Origin: Pedobacter metabolipauper
GTDB taxonomy: Bacteria; Bacteroidota; Bacteroidia; Sphingobacteriales; Sphingobacteriaceae
Assembly: GCF_004362715.1 (NCBI RefSeq)
Contig: NZ_SNYC01000004.1
Coordinates: 620,001 to 684,000 of the forward strand
Reading direction: 5' to 3'
Length of the DNA stretch: 64,000 nucleotides
Part shown: piece by piece, positions 53,894 to 63,950 of the stretch
How the letters are laid out: each line of letters starts with the position of its first letter
Numbering within the stretch: the stretch's first letter is position 1
The notes under the pieces: model-generated
Seen by the model: the letters and a program-made list of their open reading frames with translations, nothing else
The model's database searches: none
What the model was told of the DNA's origin: nothing
Program-made: the position numbers and the translations under genes

Positions 53894-54391
53894 ATGGGTA
53901 CATCGGTATTCTATTTTGTAGCAGCATTAAGCGTATTCTTTTCACTGATGGTTATCTTTTCAAAGAACCCGGTGCACAGTGTGCTTTACCTTATTGTTAC
54001 CTTCTTTACTTTTACAGTTCATTACATTCTTTTGAACGCCCAGTTTTTAGCCGTTGTAAACTTTATCGTTTACATGGGGGCAATCATGGTATTGTTTCTC
54101 TTCGTGCTGATGCTGCTCAACCTGAATAAAGAGAATGAGCCATTGAAGTCTAATCTGGTAAAGATAGTAGGGGTAATAGCCGGGTGCTGTCTGATTGTAA
54201 CCATCATGGGTTCATTAAAGGCAACGTCTGTTTCAGACCCTGTGGTTTTAACCAACCCAAATCTTGGTCTGTTAAAAAACTTAGGTAAAGAGTTATTCGG
54301 ACCGTTCATGCTGCCATTTGAGTTGTCGTCTATTTTGCTGCTTACTGCAATGGTAGGAGCCGTATTGTTAACTAAAAAAGAAAAAGTATAA
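53894..54391 (+). CDS. nuoJ: NADH-quinone oxidoreductase subunit J
   Basis: 165 aa with five membrane helices. The pi-bulge helix region VNFIVYMGAIMVLFLFVLML is typical of NuoJ. It is a proton-pathway subunit of the membrane arm. It shares a base with the nuoK start (TAATG). Confidence 0.94.
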   Translation: MGTSVFYFVAALSVFFSLMVIFSKNPVHSVLYLIVTFFTFTVHYILLNAQFLAVVNFIVYMGAIMVLFLFVLMLLNLNKENEPLKSNLVKIVGVIAGCCLIVTIMGSLKATSVSDPVVLTNPNLGLLKNLGKELFGPFMLPFELSSILLLTAMVGAVLLTKKEKV

Positions 54392-54720
54392 TGGGCAACC
54401 TTACTCATGAACTACAAGGGGTACCGCTTAATCACTACATCTGGTTAAGTGCTATTATTTTCACTATCGGTGTTGTTGGTGTTTTAACACGTAGAAATGC
54501 GATTGTGATCTTCATGTCGGTGGAGTTGATGCTAAATGCGGTAAACTTATTGTTAACGGCGTTTTCTGTACACAATAACGATCCATCCGGACAAGTGTTC
54601 GTATTTTTTATAATGGCATTGGCTGCTGCTGAGGTAGCCGTAGGCTTAAGTATTATTGTAATGGTTTACAGAAATACGCAGTCTACAGATATTAATGTGT
54701 TGAATCGCCTTAAGTGGTAA
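54391..54720 (+). CDS. nuoK: NADH-quinone oxidoreductase subunit K
   Basis: 109 aa with three helices and the conserved acidic residues in IVIFMSVELMLNAVNLLL (Glu of SVELM) and ALAAAEVAVGLSIIV. An MrpC-like proton-channel subunit. It is 18 bp upstream of nuoL. Confidence 0.95.
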   Translation: MGNLTHELQGVPLNHYIWLSAIIFTIGVVGVLTRRNAIVIFMSVELMLNAVNLLLTAFSVHNNDPSGQVFVFFIMALAAAEVAVGLSIIVMVYRNTQSTDINVLNRLKW

Positions 54721-54738
54721 TTAAGTATAATTTATAAG

Positions 54739-56634
54739 ATGATAATAGATTTAGTTTGGCTGGTTCCGTTAATTCCCCTGATCGGTTTTATAATCAATGG
54801 ATTGGGAAGAAACACATTCTCAAAAGGCCTGATCGGTTTTATAGGAAGCAGTGTCATATTCATTTCGTTTGCAATTAGCATTGGTATCTTTTTAGCACTT
54901 GGTGCCGATGTCAATAAATCTCATGAGGTATTTTTGTTTGACTGGATTAGTGCCGGGTCTTTACATATCCCGCTTTCCTTCCTGGTAGATCCATTAAGTG
55001 CAATCATGCTGCTGATCATTACCGGGGTCGGTTTCCTGATCCATATTTATTCAATTGGTTACATGCACAGCGATGAGGGCTTTGGTAAGTTCTTCAGCTA
55101 CCTGAACCTGTTTATCTTTTTCATGCTGCTTCTTGTTCTTGGTTCCAATTATATTGTGATGTTCATTGGATGGGAAGGTGTAGGGTTATGCTCTTATTTA
55201 CTGATCGGGTTTTGGTATACCAACAGCAGCTATGCTGCTGCAGCGAAAAAGGCTTTTGTCATGAACCGTATTGGTGATTTGGGCTTCCTGTTGGGTGTGT
55301 TCTTCATCTTTACAACTTTTGGTAGTGTTGAGTTCTCTAAAATATTTCCTCAGGCCGCAAACATGCTGCCTGGTGATGGTACTATTGCATTGATCGCATT
55401 GCTGTTGTTTATAGGCGCCTGCGGTAAATCTGCACAGCTTCCTTTATTTACCTGGCTGCCTGATGCGATGGCCGGACCAACACCGGTTTCTGCACTGATC
55501 CACGCAGCAACGATGGTAACGGCTGGGATATATATGATTGCACGATCAAACCTGTTGTTCGACCTGGCTCCCATGATCCAGCACATCATTGCAATCGTTG
55601 GCCTGGCTACTGCAATTGTTGCCGCAATTATTGCATTGACACAAACAGATATTAAAAAGGTATTGGCTTATTCAACGGTATCTCAGCTGGGCTATATGTT
55701 CTTAGGTCTTGGGGTTGGTGCTTACAATGGCGCTTTCTTCCACGTAATTACCCACGCATTCTTTAAGGCCTTATTGTTCCTGTGTGCAGGATCGGTGATC
55801 CATGCGTTACATCATGAACAGGATATGAGACACATGGGTGGTTTACGTAAAAAATTACCTGTAACTTTCATAACCATGTTAATTGGTACCATCGCTATTG
55901 CTGGTTTACCTCCATTTTCTGGTTTCTTTTCTAAGGATGAGATTTTGGCTCATGTATACCTGCACGATAAAGTAATGTGGGGTATTGCCGTATTTGGCGC
56001 TTTCTTAACTGCATTTTATATGTTCAGAATGCTATTTCTTACCTTTTCGGGTAAATATCGCGGAACACACCATGCAGAAGAGAAAATTCATGAATCTCCA
56101 AAATCAATGACTATTCCTTTAATTGTGCTTGCTGTATTATCTGCGGTGGGTGGTATTATAGGTATACCAGAGGTATTGGGCGGTAACCATTGGCTTTCTC
56201 ATTGGCTTTCTCCAGTAATCAAACATACGGCCGAGAGTCCGGATCATGCCACAGAGTATATTTTGATGGCCGTTTCTGTAGTTGGTGTTTTGATCGCTAT
56301 CGCCATTGCCTATGTTAAATATGTGAAGCAAAGTCATGTACCCGTACCTGATGAAGCAAAGCGGTCTGTCATCGCAAACTTGTCTTACAACAAGTTTTAC
56401 TTTGATGAGATCTACGATACACTAATCAGAAAACCCCTTGATGCCATTTCTGTGTTCTTCTACAGGATTGTAGATAAAAAGATTGTAGATGGTATTGTTA
56501 ATGGCATAGGCTGGGGTACTTCAGAATCCAGTAAGGGATTGCGTTTACTGCAATCCGGTAATGTTGGATTTTATATTTTTATGATGGTGGCAGGGATCAT
56601 CTCATTGTTATTGTATACTTATTTATCTCTATAA
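54739..56634 (+). CDS. nuoL: NADH-quinone oxidoreductase subunit L
   Basis: 631 aa, about 16 helices, an antiporter-like pump subunit. Landmarks are GWEGVGLCSYLLIGFWY (conserved Glu), GKSAQLPLFTWLPDAMAGPT (Lys) and ALTQTDIKKVLAYSTVSQLG, with a C-terminal lateral helix region after residue 540. It drives proton translocation at the far end of the arm. Confidence 0.96.
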   Translation: MIIDLVWLVPLIPLIGFIINGLGRNTFSKGLIGFIGSSVIFISFAISIGIFLALGADVNKSHEVFLFDWISAGSLHIPLSFLVDPLSAIMLLIITGVGFLIHIYSIGYMHSDEGFGKFFSYLNLFIFFMLLLVLGSNYIVMFIGWEGVGLCSYLLIGFWYTNSSYAAAAKKAFVMNRIGDLGFLLGVFFIFTTFGSVEFSKIFPQAANMLPGDGTIALIALLLFIGACGKSAQLPLFTWLPDAMAGPTPVSALIHAATMVTAGIYMIARSNLLFDLAPMIQHIIAIVGLATAIVAAIIALTQTDIKKVLAYSTVSQLGYMFLGLGVGAYNGAFFHVITHAFFKALLFLCAGSVIHALHHEQDMRHMGGLRKKLPVTFITMLIGTIAIAGLPPFSGFFSKDEILAHVYLHDKVMWGIAVFGAFLTAFYMFRMLFLTFSGKYRGTHHAEEKIHESPKSMTIPLIVLAVLSAVGGIIGIPEVLGGNHWLSHWLSPVIKHTAESPDHATEYILMAVSVVGVLIAIAIAYVKYVKQSHVPVPDEAKRSVIANLSYNKFYFDEIYDTLIRKPLDAISVFFYRIVDKKIVDGIVNGIGWGTSESSKGLRLLQSGNVGFYIFMMVAGIISLLLYTYLSL

Positions 56635-56655
56635 AAGATCGTTCAAGAAAAGATA

Positions 56656-58122
56656 ATGGAACAACTTTTACTACTTCTTATATTTCTACCATTGGTTGGC
56701 GCCCTGGTTACTGCATTTTCAGGAAATGCAGCCAAACACGTTGCTTTAATTTCGGCAATGGTTTCTCTGGCACTAGCACTAGTGATGGTCTGTAATTTCA
56801 CGCCGGATGCCAGTACGCAGTTTGCGGTTAGTTATCCATGGATCCAGCAGCTTGGCGTCAATTTCCATGCAGGTGTTGATGGAATTAGCATGATCACCAT
56901 ATTGCTAACCAATGTATTGGTTCCGTTGATCATACTCGCCGCTTATCAGCATGGTTATAAAAGCCCGAATGCTTTTTTTGCATTGATCTTATTCATGCAG
57001 TGCGGACTATTAGTTGTATTTACTGCAATGGATGCGTTCTTATTCTATATTGGATGGGAAGCGGCATTGATCCCTATTTATTTTATTTGTGCCATATGGG
57101 GAGGGAAAGACCGCATTAAAGTAAACATGAAGTTCTTTGTGTATACCATTGCCGGATCTTTATTTATGCTTTTAGGCATTATTTACCTGTATCTTCAAAA
57201 TCCTGCTAAGAATTTTGAGATCCAGGCCCTGTATAACCTAACACTGGATTCGTCACAACAAACCTGGATCTTCTGGTCTTTCTTCATCGCATTTGCGATA
57301 AAAATGCCAATATTTCCGTTCCATACCTGGCAACCAGATACGTATACTGAAGCGCCTGCTCCAGGTACAATGCTGCTTTCAGGCATTATGCTTAAAATGG
57401 GTATCTATGGGGTAATCCGCTGGTTATTACCCATTGTTCCTTTTGGTGTACAGGAATGGGGAAATACTGCAATTATACTTTCGGTGATCGGAATTGTATA
57501 TGCCTCTTTAATTGCATTTACCCAAAAGGATGCCAAACGCCTGGTAGCCTATTCATCAATTGCCCACGTTGGATTGATCAGCGCAGGGATCTTTGCTTTG
57601 AATACACAAGGGATGCAGGGCGCTATGGTTCAAATGCTGAGCCACGGTATCAATGTGGTAGGCTTGTTCTTTGTGCTTGATATTATCTCAAGCCGGCTAA
57701 AAACCAACCGGATCTCTGAACTTGGCGGTATTGCCAAACAAGCCCCAAAGCTTGCCATCGTTTTTCTGATCATTGTGTTGGGAACGGTAGCCCTGCCAGG
57801 TACAAATGGGTTTATAGGAGAGTTCCTGTTATTAATGGGTGTATACCAATATAATGTATGGGTTGCTGTTTTTGCGGGCTTAACCATCATATTTGGTGCA
57901 GTATATATGTTTAGAATGTACCAAAACATCATGCTGGGTAAAACGAATGAACTCACCATTGGCTTCACAGATATTAAGGGCTCAGAAAAAGTTGTCCTTT
58001 ATGCCATTTGTGCATTGATCATTGCACTGGGTGTTTATCCTAAGCCAATACTTCAATTGTCTGAAGCATCGGTACAACATTTAATAGAACAAGTAACACA
58101 AAAATTAACTTCGGTAAACTAA
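56656..58122 (+). CDS. nuoM: NADH-quinone oxidoreductase subunit M
   Basis: 488 aa, about 14 helices. It carries FYIGWEAALIPIYFICAIWG (key Glu), IKMPIFPFHTWQPDTYTEAP (Lys), and the broken-helix region LIAFTQKDAKRLVAYSSIAH. It is a second antiporter-like pump subunit, 21 bp after nuoL. Confidence 0.96.
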   Translation: MEQLLLLLIFLPLVGALVTAFSGNAAKHVALISAMVSLALALVMVCNFTPDASTQFAVSYPWIQQLGVNFHAGVDGISMITILLTNVLVPLIILAAYQHGYKSPNAFFALILFMQCGLLVVFTAMDAFLFYIGWEAALIPIYFICAIWGGKDRIKVNMKFFVYTIAGSLFMLLGIIYLYLQNPAKNFEIQALYNLTLDSSQQTWIFWSFFIAFAIKMPIFPFHTWQPDTYTEAPAPGTMLLSGIMLKMGIYGVIRWLLPIVPFGVQEWGNTAIILSVIGIVYASLIAFTQKDAKRLVAYSSIAHVGLISAGIFALNTQGMQGAMVQMLSHGINVVGLFFVLDIISSRLKTNRISELGGIAKQAPKLAIVFLIIVLGTVALPGTNGFIGEFLLLMGVYQYNVWVAVFAGLTIIFGAVYMFRMYQNIMLGKTNELTIGFTDIKGSEKVVLYAICALIIALGVYPKPILQLSEASVQHLIEQVTQKLTSVN

Positions 58123-58126
58123 GCAA

Positions 58127-59500
58127 ATGAATATCATTATAACTATTACTGTTACAGCTTTAGTGGTGCTTTATGCAGGTTTGTTTAAGGCAAAAAAAGC
58201 ATTATTGCCCATTACTCTTATCGGTCTGCTTACCTCCTTAGCCTTTGTTGTTACCTCATGGGGTACTAACCAGAGTTATTACGGAATGATGCAGATGGAT
58301 AACTTTGCCCTTGCATTTTCTGGAATTACCATCTTAGGAACTTTATTTATTTTTTTGCTTACCCAAAACTATTTTTCTAAAGAAAGTGACAATATTGCTG
58401 AATACTTTACGCTGATCTTATTTGCTCTTTCTGGTATTGTGATCATGGTCTCTTACCAAAATATGTCTATGTTGTTTGTAGGCCTGGAGATCATGTCCGT
58501 AAGTTTATATATCCTGGCAGGAATTCGTAAAAGTGACTTTGCGTCCAATGAAGCCTCATTAAAATATTTCCTGATGGGTGCTTTCTCTACCGGATTCCTT
58601 TTATTTGGTATTACGCTGATTTACGGCGCAACAGGATCCTTTGATCTGGGCGTGATTAATTCTTATTTGGTTAATAATTTTCAGACCGTTTCCCCATTAC
58701 TTTATCCAGGGATTATCCTGGTTATGATTGGTTTGAGTTTTAAAATTGGTGCTGCACCATTTCATTTCTGGACACCGGATGTATATGAAGGATCACCTAC
58801 GCTGATCACCACATTTATGTCTACCGTTGTTAAAACAGCCGGTTTTGCTGCATTTCTACGTTTATTTGCAGGTACATTTGCTGCCGCACACGATTTCTGG
58901 TTACCGCCGCTGATGGTTATTGTTTGTTTAACCCTGTTCATCGGTAACGTGACTGCTTTGTTCCAAAAACATTTTAAGAGAATGCTTGCCTATTCAAGTA
59001 TCTCACATGCTGGTTACCTGTTATTTTCGCTGGTTACCCTAACCGATCATTCATCAAGTAATGTGCTGGTATATGCAGCAGCATACACCTTTGCGACAAT
59101 CATTGCTTTTGCAGTGCTGATCCTGGTTAAGCAAAAAACAGGAAGCGACCATTTTGATAGTTTTAATGGATTGGCCAAACGTAATCCTTTAGCTGCCCTG
59201 GCATTAACCATCGCAATGCTATCCCTGGCAGGGATTCCTTTAACTGCAGGCTTTATTGGTAAATACCTGATGTTCATGAATGTGATGTGGGAATACCAGA
59301 TCTACCTGGTAGGTTTTGCTATTTTAAATGCATTGGTTGGCTTTTACTATTACTTTAAAGTGATTGTTGCCATGTATTTTAAAGAAGGCAATGAGGTTGT
59401 TTTAGAGACGCCTTTACAGTACAAAGTAGTTTTGGTTTTATCTGTGATTATCACATTATTTCTGGGTATATACCCAGCGGTAATTTTAAATTTGATATAA
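58127..59500 (+). CDS. nuoN: NADH-quinone oxidoreductase subunit N
   Basis: 457 aa, about 13-14 helices, third antiporter-like subunit. Landmarks are LFVGLEIMSVSLYILAGIRK, KIGAAPFHFWTPDVYEGSPT and FQKHFKRMLAYSSISHAGYL. It completes the nuoA-N set, which is whole and in canonical order here. Confidence 0.95.
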   Translation: MNIIITITVTALVVLYAGLFKAKKALLPITLIGLLTSLAFVVTSWGTNQSYYGMMQMDNFALAFSGITILGTLFIFLLTQNYFSKESDNIAEYFTLILFALSGIVIMVSYQNMSMLFVGLEIMSVSLYILAGIRKSDFASNEASLKYFLMGAFSTGFLLFGITLIYGATGSFDLGVINSYLVNNFQTVSPLLYPGIILVMIGLSFKIGAAPFHFWTPDVYEGSPTLITTFMSTVVKTAGFAAFLRLFAGTFAAAHDFWLPPLMVIVCLTLFIGNVTALFQKHFKRMLAYSSISHAGYLLFSLVTLTDHSSSNVLVYAAAYTFATIIAFAVLILVKQKTGSDHFDSFNGLAKRNPLAALALTIAMLSLAGIPLTAGFIGKYLMFMNVMWEYQIYLVGFAILNALVGFYYYFKVIVAMYFKEGNEVVLETPLQYKVVLVLSVIITLFLGIYPAVILNLI

Positions 59501-59545
59501 TCATTTCTATTGATAATTATTTGTAGTTTTACGAATAATTGAAAT

Positions 59546-60208
59546 ATGCAAGATTTCTGGACATCAATACAGCACTTCATTGACCCTGAAAAATTACTTA
59601 AAGAAGGTGGTTTTTATGTTGTAATGTTCGTTATTTTTGCGGAGACCGGGTTATTCTTTGGGTTTTTCTTGCCAGGAGATTATCTGCTGTTTCTTGCAGG
59701 AATGTTCGTTGCCACCGGTAAACTGGATGTAAACATATATGTACTGATCTTAGGCCTTTGCCTTTCAGCAATATGCGGTAATTTTACCGGCTATTGGTTT
59801 GGGCGTAAAACGGGGCCTGTATTATACCACCGAAAGGATTCCTTCTTTTTTAAAAAGCGTTATTTGAAGGCCGCTGAGGAGTATTATAACAAACAAGGTG
59901 CTTTTGCATTAATTATGGGGAGATTTGTGCCGATCGTTCGGACTTTTGCACCGATTTTTGCTGGTGTAGTAAAATTAAGTTTCAAAAGATTTGCATTTTA
60001 TAATGTTGTTGGCGCATTATTATGGATTGCTTCTTTAACTTTGCTGGGCTATTTTCTCGGTAAAAGATTTGAAAAGGAAATTAACGACTATTTATTATAT
60101 ATAATTATTGGGTTTATTATAGTGACCTCGATCCCTTTAGCCATCACATTTGTAAAGAAAAGGGTAGTTAAGAATAGTGAAGAAGATATAACAAACATTG
60201 AAAGATAA
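59546..60208 (+). CDS. DedA-family membrane protein (VTT domain)
   Basis: 220 aa with about five membrane segments. The family block FAETGLFFGFFLPGDYLLFL (acidic residue in a re-entrant helix) is followed by GYWFGRKTGP and GRFVPIVRTFAPIFAGV (Arg-rich motif). DedA proteins are undecaprenyl-phosphate and lipid transporters or flippases. It starts 45 bp after nuoN and abuts the pyrophosphatase gene. Confidence 0.88.
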   Translation: MQDFWTSIQHFIDPEKLLKEGGFYVVMFVIFAETGLFFGFFLPGDYLLFLAGMFVATGKLDVNIYVLILGLCLSAICGNFTGYWFGRKTGPVLYHRKDSFFFKKRYLKAAEEYYNKQGAFALIMGRFVPIVRTFAPIFAGVVKLSFKRFAFYNVVGALLWIASLTLLGYFLGKRFEKEINDYLLYIIIGFIIVTSIPLAITFVKKRVVKNSEEDITNIER

Positions 60209-60209
60209 A

Positions 60210-60764
60210 ATGAGTAAATACGAACATCACCCATGGCACAGCGTTTCACCAGGCGACAATCTTCCTGAAATCGTTAATGCCATAATAGAGATCCCAAAAG
60301 GTTCAAAAGCGAAATACGAAATAGACAAAGATTCAAATCTTATTAAACTGGACAGGGTCCTTTTTTCTTCAGTTATGTACCCGGCAAATTATGGCTTTAT
60401 CCCACAAACTTATTGTGATGATAATGACCCTCTTGATATCCTGGTACTGTGTTCTGTAGATGTTTACCCGCTCTCCATCATTGAAGCCAAAGTTATTGGT
60501 GTAATGCATATGGTAGATAATGGTGAACAGGACGACAAAATTATTGCAGTTGCCAAAAATGATATGTCTGTTAATTACATCAACGACCTCGCAGAACTGC
60601 CTCCGCATACCATGAAGGAAATTGTTAAGTTTTTCCAGGACTATAAAGCCCTTGAAGAAAAACAAGTGACGATTGAACATTTATTAGGTGTACGTTATGC
60701 GCATAAAGTAATTGAGGAGGCGATGCTTCTTTATGATCAAAAGTTTAGAAATAATAACTCTTAA
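60210..60764 (+). CDS. ppa: Inorganic pyrophosphatase (family I)
   Basis: 184 aa from the ATG at 60210; a TTG at 60198 in the same frame overlaps the DedA gene and is less likely. Motifs are EIPKGSKAKYEIDKDSNLIK (phosphate-binding Lys), VMYPANYGFIPQTYCDD and DDNDPLDILVL (metal-binding D-x-D-P-x-D). It hydrolyses pyrophosphate in the cytoplasm. Confidence 0.96.
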   Translation: MSKYEHHPWHSVSPGDNLPEIVNAIIEIPKGSKAKYEIDKDSNLIKLDRVLFSSVMYPANYGFIPQTYCDDNDPLDILVLCSVDVYPLSIIEAKVIGVMHMVDNGEQDDKIIAVAKNDMSVNYINDLAELPPHTMKEIVKFFQDYKALEEKQVTIEHLLGVRYAHKVIEEAMLLYDQKFRNNNS

Positions 60765-62081
60765 ATGGAAGGCTTTAAGATATTTTTAACATTCTTCTTA
60801 GTAGCGCTGAACGGATTTTTCGTAGCAGCAGAATTTGCAATTGTAAAGGTTAGAGCCTCGCAAATTGAAATTAAAGCGAAATCCGGAAGTAGGGTTGCTA
60901 ATATTGCAAAATACATTACACAGCATCTTGATGGATACCTGGCTGCAACGCAGCTGGGTATTACACTTGCTTCACTGGGCTTGGGTTGGGTAGGTGAATC
61001 GGTCATGCATACCCTGGTCCATGATCTGCTGATTAACTTCAACCTTCCTGAAAGTTATATCACTTCCATCTCTACCATCATCGCATTTCTGTTCATTACC
61101 GTAATGCACATTGTTTTTGGTGAATTGGCCCCTAAATCTGTAGCCATACAAAGACCGGTAGCAACTACATTATTTATTGCAATCCCTTTACAAGGTTTCT
61201 ATTTGGTATTCAGACCATTCATCTGGGTTCTTAACGGATTTGCCAATGTGATCCTAAAACTTTTTGGAATCTCTACAATTGGCGGCCATGAATCAGTTCA
61301 CAGTACAGAAGAGTTGTATTACCTGTTAGATCAGGGTAAGGAAAGTGGCGCATTGGATACAAATGAACATGAGCTGATTAAAAACGTTTTCGACTTTAAT
61401 GAGCGTGTAGTTAAAAATATCATGGTTCCCCGGACTAAGATCTCGGGAATTGAGTTGTCTACTCCAAAAAAAGAAGTGATCGATATCATCATTGGTGAAG
61501 GATATTCCAGATTGCCGGTATATGATGATATTATTGACAAGATCATCGGTATTGTTCACGCTAAAGACATTCTGCCATTATTGGCGGGTGAAAAGGAGTG
61601 GGCACTAACTGACATCATCAGAAAGCCTTATTTCGTTCCTGAAACAAAGAAGATCAACGATCTGCTTAGCGAACTTCAACAGAAACGCATTCAGATTGCA
61701 ATCGTGATTGATGAATTTGGCGGTACTGCCGGAATGGTTACACTGGAAGATATCGTAGAAGAGATTGTTGGTGAGATCCAGGATGAGTACGATGAAGAGA
61801 AACCAACGGTCGAAAAGATCTCTGAAACAGAATTTATCATTAATGCCTATGCTACCGTTTACGATGTAAATGAGCATCTACCGCACGACTTGCCGGAAGA
61901 TGAAGATTTTGATACAGTTGGCGGACTGGTTTCCCACGCTTTTGGTAAGATACCTGAGGTAGGTGACAGTGAAGAATGCTATGGCTATCTATTTACCATC
62001 TTAAAGAAAACAGAACAAAATATTGAAACCATTAAGCTTGAGCTGGTTATTGCGAAAAGTGATATGGTAGATAATCACTAA
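60765..62081 (+). CDS. CNNM/CBS-domain hemolysin-related (CorC-like) protein
   Basis: 438 aa. A DUF21/CNNM transmembrane part (about 1-190, four helices, LNGFFVAAEFAIVKVRASQI) is followed by a CBS pair (about 205-330, VKNIMVPRTKISGIEL and GFADEG-like repeats around RLPVYDDIIDKIIGIVHAKD). The CorC_HlyC domain is at about 345-430 (FDTVGGLVSHAFGKIPEVGD). Such proteins are linked to Mg2+/Co2+ efflux or membrane protection; the hemolysin label is historical. The start touches the pyrophosphatase stop. Confidence 0.9.
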   Translation: MEGFKIFLTFFLVALNGFFVAAEFAIVKVRASQIEIKAKSGSRVANIAKYITQHLDGYLAATQLGITLASLGLGWVGESVMHTLVHDLLINFNLPESYITSISTIIAFLFITVMHIVFGELAPKSVAIQRPVATTLFIAIPLQGFYLVFRPFIWVLNGFANVILKLFGISTIGGHESVHSTEELYYLLDQGKESGALDTNEHELIKNVFDFNERVVKNIMVPRTKISGIELSTPKKEVIDIIIGEGYSRLPVYDDIIDKIIGIVHAKDILPLLAGEKEWALTDIIRKPYFVPETKKINDLLSELQQKRIQIAIVIDEFGGTAGMVTLEDIVEEIVGEIQDEYDEEKPTVEKISETEFIINAYATVYDVNEHLPHDLPEDEDFDTVGGLVSHAFGKIPEVGDSEECYGYLFTILKKTEQNIETIKLELVIAKSDMVDNH

Positions 62082-62092
62082 TTCGCCGTGCA

Positions 62093-62797
62093 ATGCATGT
62101 TTTTTATACTCCGGACATCAATTCAAATGATTATGTCTTAAATGAAGAAGAAAGTAAGCATTGCATCCGGGTTTTAAGACTTGGTACCGGTGCCCGCGTT
62201 CATCTGATTGATGGCAGAGGCGGACTCTATGAAGCCGAGATCGTTGCCGAGAACAAAAAAAATGTAGGCCTGAAAGTAATCAAAGCCACGCATGAATATC
62301 AAAAAAGAAACCACTCGCTTCATATTGCTGTGGCGCCTACCAAGAACATCGACCGTTTGGAATGGTTTCTTGAAAAGGCAACGGAAATTGGAATAGAAGA
62401 AATTACCCCGGTTATTTGTGACCGTTCTGAACGAAGGGTTGTTAAAGACGAGCGGTTAAATAAAGTGATCACGGCTGCAGTTAAACAATCTTTACAAGCC
62501 TATCATCCGGTTATTAACCCGCAGATCAATCTGGCTGATTTTCTTAAACTCAGCAATAGCTCCAATAAAATGATCGCCCATTGTATCGATGATCAGCCAA
62601 GACAATTCATTTCAGATCTAGCCAGTCCACATCAGACATATACCATATTAATTGGCCCTGAAGGTGACTTTACGCCGGAAGAGATTAAATTGGCTTTGCA
62701 ATGTGGCTATAAACCCTTAACTTTAGGTAATACACGACTAAGGACCGAGACTGCTGCCCTTGCTGCTTGTTTTGAAGTGAATTACTTAAACAGATGA
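62093..62797 (+). CDS. rsmE: 16S rRNA (uracil1498-N3)-methyltransferase
   Basis: 234 aa, a SPOUT-class methyltransferase. The C-terminal knot is marked by ILIGPEGDFTPEEIKLALQC and LTLGNTRLRTETAALAACFE. The N-terminal PUA-like part begins with HVFYTPDINSNDYVLNEEES. It methylates U1498 of 16S rRNA. It lies 11 bp after the CorC-like gene and overlaps the DUF4159 gene by 4 bp. Confidence 0.95.
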   Translation: MHVFYTPDINSNDYVLNEEESKHCIRVLRLGTGARVHLIDGRGGLYEAEIVAENKKNVGLKVIKATHEYQKRNHSLHIAVAPTKNIDRLEWFLEKATEIGIEEITPVICDRSERRVVKDERLNKVITAAVKQSLQAYHPVINPQINLADFLKLSNSSNKMIAHCIDDQPRQFISDLASPHQTYTILIGPEGDFTPEEIKLALQCGYKPLTLGNTRLRTETAALAACFEVNYLNR

Positions 62798-63450
62798 AAT
62801 TAAGAATCTTTTTGTTCGCCGGGTTAATCCTGCTCCATTTTGGTTTTAAGGCACCTACCTATAAAATGGCGAAGCTTAAATATAATGGGGGTGGTGATTG
62901 GTATGCAAACAGAACCGCACTCCCAAACCTGATCGAGTTTTGTAATAAAAATATCCGTACAAATTTTGCCGCTCAGGAAGCTACCGTTGAAGTTGGCAGT
63001 GCCGAACTGTTTAATTATCCTGTTGCTTACTTAACCGGCCACGGAAATGTTGTATTCAGCAGCGCGGAAGCAATCAACCTCCGTAAATATTTAATGGGTG
63101 GTGGTTTTCTCCACATTGATGATAATTATGGATTGGATAAGTTTATCCGTACAGAAATGAAAAAGGTATTTCCAGAACTTAGCTTTGTAGAATTACCAGC
63201 AAATCATACCCTGTATAACCAAAAATTTAAGTTTCCTAACGGTTTGCCCAAGATCCATGAACACGATGGAAAACGCCCGCAAGGTTTGGCACTGATGTGG
63301 GAGGGAAGAATGGTGTGCTATTATACCTTTGAATGCGATTTAGGAAATGGCTGGGAGGATTTAGGCACTTACCCTGAAGATACTCCTGAAAAGAGGTTAA
63401 ACGCGCTTAAAATGGGCGCAAATTTAATTCAGTATGCATTAACACAATAG
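62794..63450 (+). CDS. Exported DUF4159-family protein
   Basis: 218 aa with a signal peptide (about 1-18, KLRIFLFAGLILLHFGFKA). The body has LKYNGGGDWYANRTALPNLI at its start, then YLTGHGNVVFSSAEAINLRK and GGGFLHIDDNYGLDKFIRTE. This resembles a Rossmann-like DUF4159 domain I associate with periplasmic complexes of unknown function. No catalytic residues can be named. It overlaps rsmE by 4 bp. Confidence 0.8.
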   Translation: MKLRIFLFAGLILLHFGFKAPTYKMAKLKYNGGGDWYANRTALPNLIEFCNKNIRTNFAAQEATVEVGSAELFNYPVAYLTGHGNVVFSSAEAINLRKYLMGGGFLHIDDNYGLDKFIRTEMKKVFPELSFVELPANHTLYNQKFKFPNGLPKIHEHDGKRPQGLALMWEGRMVCYYTFECDLGNGWEDLGTYPEDTPEKRLNALKMGANLIQYALTQ

Positions 63451-63452
63451 TG

Positions 63453-63950
63453 ATGAAGGTCAAAGTAAATGAAACCTATGTTTTTGAACTGGATGTCGAT
63501 ACCAATGGAATCAAGGTAAATGATTCGGTCATTGCCCTTGACTCCCGTGATCTGCCTAATGGCCATACCCATGTGATTTATAATCATAAGTCTTATAATA
63601 TAGAATTGGTTTCAGAAAACAGGGATGAAAAGACCAGTGTGATTAAGGTAAATGGTAACGCCTATACCATCGTTATTGAAGATCAATACGATTTACTGCT
63701 AAAGCAGCTTGGATTGGACAACATAAAGAGTAATAAAATTAAAGAGATTAAAGCACCCATGCCCGGCCTGGTAATTGGTGTACTTGTTAGTGAAGGAGAT
63801 GAAGTAAATCAGGGAGATAATCTATTGGTGCTGGAAGCTATGAAAATGGAGAACATTATTAAGTCGCCAACGAGTGGGACCATTAAAAAGATCGGGATCA
63901 GTAAAGGAGATAAAGTAGAGAAGAACGAGTTGTTAATTCAGTTCGTATAA
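63453..63950 (+). CDS. Biotin/lipoyl-attachment carrier protein, carboxylase subunit type
   Basis: 165 aa from the ATG at 63453; a GTG at 63450 directly before it is a possible alternative. The C-terminal biotinyl domain (about 95-165) contains the biotinylation motif EAMKMEN (Lys of AMKM) between KAPMPGLVIGVLVSEGDEV and SPTSGTIKKIGISKGDKVEK. It is probably the biotin carrier of an acyl-CoA or pyruvate-type carboxylase; partner subunits would lie downstream of the window. Confidence 0.9.
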   Translation: MKVKVNETYVFELDVDTNGIKVNDSVIALDSRDLPNGHTHVIYNHKSYNIELVSENRDEKTSVIKVNGNAYTIVIEDQYDLLLKQLGLDNIKSNKIKEIKAPMPGLVIGVLVSEGDEVNQGDNLLVLEAMKMENIIKSPTSGTIKKIGISKGDKVEKNELLIQFV